In this document: positions 40,201-41,542 of the stretch, in pieces | Layout of the letters: every line of letters begins with the position of its first letter | How positions within the stretch are numbered: the first letter of the stretch is position 1 | NCBI GenBank assembly: GCA_003278925.1 | Contig: QCCN01000015.1 | Coordinates: 1 to 41,542, forward strand | Origin: Prochlorococcus sp. AG-347-L17 | Lineage (GTDB): Bacteria > Cyanobacteriota > Cyanobacteriia > PCC-6307 > Cyanobiaceae | Reading direction: 5' to 3' | DNA: 41,542 nt | The notes under the pieces: model-generated | What the model saw: the letters and a program-made list of their open reading frames with translations, nothing else | Told to the model about the DNA's origin: nothing | Databases searched by the model: none | Program-made: the position numbers and the translations under genes

Positions 40201-40480
40201 CATAAATATTTTTAAAAATTATTCTGAAAAATGTTTACCTCTTCCTCCAGAAAGTACTTATAAATATGTAGAAGCAAAAATCAAATTAAAAAATGAAAAA
40301 AAAGCTTTTTCAGATAAATGGATTGGTAATAAAAAATTTTCTAAAGGAGAAAGAGATAATATCGAAATGAAAATGTGTTTTGGTAATGAAAAAGAACCAG
40401 ATTTCTTTCTTGGAAATAATAATTTTGATCAATTATCATACAGGTTATATGGTCCTCTAATTAAAGCATTAAAAAAATAA
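37298..40480 (+). CDS. recC: Exodeoxyribonuclease V gamma subunit
   Basis: The 1060-residue protein begins MLNLYKSNKIEVISELLAEE, the usual RecC start, followed by VVPNYFLGNWLREQI. Later motifs such as KVIFLIDMNSVNYPKLPKSE and the Lys-rich helicase-like core fit RecC. RecC joins RecB and RecD to process double-strand ends and recognises Chi. A TTG at 37298 is the start; no ATG serves. The recB gene starts after one small gene downstream. The sequence is very AT-rich and Asn/Lys-heavy. Confidence 0.93.
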   Translation: MLNLYKSNKIEVISELLAEELKICPPPINEKLEIVVPNYFLGNWLREQITIKNKISALYELKTISTYTESLLTNFFPAIDMSAWNFESIKWGIIDSLEELNNFKESFPLRNWINKYLDNKKTIDGDIYNLTKKITNNFIDYLIFRPEMIAQWNRYEINSSNLFKNLNSDQFWQPILYKLLEEKISEKPSCLYMIEVIKNLRKIKNVQFKVSNQIYIFSDNNLSKLHINFYSELSKFIKVNLYLLSPGEDLWNRINCLEGELEFDDKESKLNLNNTNIEKIFGKFGANFQKLIDENIYSEGINLKNNLIYLDPTTHFHNKKDIPLLNQIQKRLIDNNGVDFIVSKRDDSILLCEHFNQNSQFEYLRNKIIEIINSCKNIKYSDIAVLSPQTNLIKPYLRYIFNNELINGEKIPYFFVDEDNHDSSGIYEFLIDITEIASEKITLEKIDYILSKKVTQNIFDFNISEKDEIIFLLTQAGFHWGLDDKERLGEEKNTLDWCINRIISGLIYDKEVNLSTFNLKPFSYKNISLDLNKWVKILIHLKKYINLLRGSFPYSNWVEKIKFILKSIADSTANFNLEISKINRILDNHAIPLIPNDLILLKVFREILISCINKVKYQSKSRVNKILVSDIENSRHIPHKVIFLIDMNSVNYPKLPKSESINLLKNKYHLGDPSVFEREKYAFLELLIACRNKLIVTWVKNDKDNKKLDVSFPIKELISFFDSFLNQSQRELIIKDSDLNKNEIIDLDKSKIVKSNYSLIENINWNEKKSDIKNYKLSELIYWFKTPQKYWLNKNNISPKEIFIHHPDEEYVSNLQKSQLITKIIQQVEIDNHNIIDDLNELNINDQLAENGIIMPKNSIFIKEKEIKDLLSSLCASLSQHNKINRIYVKLNANKEEYLIADDTVIELINAKLSLSRLTEAWIKLLFISSLKSNIKKTKVIFRTENNYKSQIIQSPGATESNLILKDYINIFKNYSEKCLPLPPESTYKYVEAKIKLKNEKKAFSDKWIGNKKFSKGERDNIEMKMCFGNEKEPDFFLGNNNFDQLSYRLYGPLIKALKK

Positions 40481-40483
40481 AAA

Positions 40484-40957
40484 ATGTCTAAATTTCAGTT
40501 AAAAAATTTTTTTAAAGCTGCTTATGATCTAATGCTTGTTTTTTTACAGTTCTTTATTATTAGTCTTCATTTTTTTCAATGGGAATTTCTTCCACAAAAA
40601 CAAATAATAAAAGCAAGTCCTTTTTCTTATTTTCTGGGTATTTTAATTATCATAATAGCTTTCATAATAATATTAGTTTCAATTAAAGACTTAGGTAGAA
40701 ATTTATCCCCTTTCCCAAGACCTATAAACAATAGCAATCTAGTTACTTCAGGTATTTATCGATTTACTCGTCATCCTATGTACTATTCTTTAATATTTAT
40801 TTCCATTGGAGTTTTTATAATAAAATTATCTATTTATTATTTATTTTTGACAATAAGTTTAGCTTTAATAATTAAATTTAAGATTGCCTTGGAAGAGAAA
40901 TATTTAATGAATAAATTTAAGAATTACTTGCTTTATAAAAATAAGGTCAAAGTTTAA
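40484..40957 (+). CDS. Isoprenylcysteine methyltransferase-like membrane protein
   Basis: The 157-residue protein has about four hydrophobic helices. SNLVTSGIYRFTRHPMYYSL (about residues 84-103) is the conserved loop and SAM-contact motif of the ICMT/PEMT family (GxYRxxRHPxY). A C-terminal EEKYLMNKFKNYLLYKNKV with a charged EE fits too. Bacterial members methylate mostly unknown small lipids. It sits 4 bp after recC and 13 bp before recB, so it shares their transcript without an obvious link in function. Confidence 0.8.
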   Translation: MSKFQLKNFFKAAYDLMLVFLQFFIISLHFFQWEFLPQKQIIKASPFSYFLGILIIIIAFIIILVSIKDLGRNLSPFPRPINNSNLVTSGIYRFTRHPMYYSLIFISIGVFIIKLSIYYLFLTISLALIIKFKIALEEKYLMNKFKNYLLYKNKVKV

Positions 40958-40969
40958 TTAAATAAAGGA

Positions 40970-41542
40970 ATGAATATTAATCAAATTAAATTAGATAATA
41001 AGTTTAGATTAGTAGAAGCAAGCGCGGGAACTGGTAAAAGTTTTACTTTGGCTCACATAGTTTTAAGAAATGTTTTGGAGAAAAAAGTTAAACCAGACGA
41101 GATACTCCTGCTAAGTTTTACAAAAAATACTTGTTCTGAATTAAGAGATAAAATACTCTCAAGATTTCATAATTTAAAATTATATTTGCAAAGTCATAAT
41201 GAAAGTAAGATAGATAATACTCTTAAGGATTGGTATCTAAATTTTAAGGATAAAGATAAATCTAAGGAAAAAATAATTTCTGAAATTGATAATTTTATAA
41301 ATCAATTCTATAAGTTAAAAGTAACTACTTTCCATGCTTTTTGTAATAATATTATTGATGAATATAGTATTGAAATAGGTGTAACACAAGATCCATATAT
41401 TGAGAATAATATTGATAATTTGTATAAAGATGTAATAGATAATTTGTGGATTGATGATTTTCTAAATCTTAATCATGAGATTATTTCTGCAGTTAACCAA
41501 AAAAAAATAAGTTCTAGATTTGGAAGTAGGATCAATAAGTCA
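40970..41542 (+). CDS. recB: Exodeoxyribonuclease V beta subunit, N-terminal part
   Basis: The frame begins MNINQIKLDNKFRLVEASAG and runs off the window after 191 codons. EASAGTGKSFTLAH is the Walker A site of the UvrD/RecB helicases, ILLLSFTKNTCSELRDKI motif Ia, and VTTFHAFCNNII a following motif. GGA lies close before the ATG. It is the main helicase-nuclease subunit and partner of recC. Confidence 0.93.
   Translation, partial: MNINQIKLDNKFRLVEASAGTGKSFTLAHIVLRNVLEKKVKPDEILLLSFTKNTCSELRDKILSRFHNLKLYLQSHNESKIDNTLKDWYLNFKDKDKSKEKIISEIDNFINQFYKLKVTTFHAFCNNIIDEYSIEIGVTQDPYIENNIDNLYKDVIDNLWIDDFLNLNHEIISAVNQKKISSRFGSRINKS

Overview
The window comes from a very AT-rich marine picocyanobacterium, almost certainly a high-light-adapted Prochlorococcus. 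The basis is the set of core genes (crtH, psbY, a single-helix hli gene, ycf54, an SLH-free som-type porin pair, grxD-bolA, recC-recB), the small intergenic gaps and the many tiny membrane-protein genes. I identified it by recognition, not by a database search.

Bases 1 to about 20,090 are a hypervariable genomic island built on one tRNA-Pro(UGG) gene at 14590-14663 (minus strand). To its left lie six partial copies of the tRNA 3' half (118, 1654, 5658, 7072, 8868 and 10215), most still attached to a copy of the tRNA terminator. To its right lie two extra copies of the tRNA 5' half with its upstream DNA (15945, and a strongly decayed one at 19935). The two kinds of fragment overlap only in the anticodon stem-loop, which is where a tyrosine recombinase would cross over. 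The DNA between fragments therefore reads as a tandem stack of separately integrated cassettes. No integrase gene is present in the window.

The least obvious signal is at the cassette ends. Roughly 60-130 bp inside each tRNA core lies a short word repeated two or three times at a spacing of about 10-12 bp. In most cassettes the same word occurs at both ends, while different cassettes use different words (TAGAGCCCC, TTTGTCCAC, TTGACGGC, AGCTACCCC, AATCGCTAA, TTTTGTCAC). This is the layout expected of integrase arm-type sites, so the stack seems to record integrases of several specificities that all used one tRNA core.

Cargo by cassette: 164-1653, a secreted trypsin-like protease; 1700-5657, many small proteins (NTF2-like, DUF3303-like, membrane peptides, a glyoxalase-family remnant, a membrane protein); 5704-7071, a DsrE-like protein, a PsbY-like peptide and a small acidic protein; 7118-8867, a second secreted protease with TPR repeats; 8914-10214, a secreted protein with a calcium-loop motif; 10261-14589, pstS, arsJ, an ArsJ-associated GAPDH and arsR, a phosphate-uptake and arsenate-detoxification set; 14664-15944, a YadA-like outer-membrane protein; 15987-19934, small proteins plus an inverse-autotransporter barrel next to a secreted protein.

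From 20,232 the window looks like core genome: apt; two TPR-sulfotransferases interleaved with two porins that share 962 bp of apparently identical DNA; a zinc-ribbon peptide, hli, tRNA-Lys, psbY, trmFO, crtH; an atypical OmpR-type regulator; grxD-bolA; plsC; and the run pdxJ, ycf54, recC, a methyltransferase-like gene and the start of recB.
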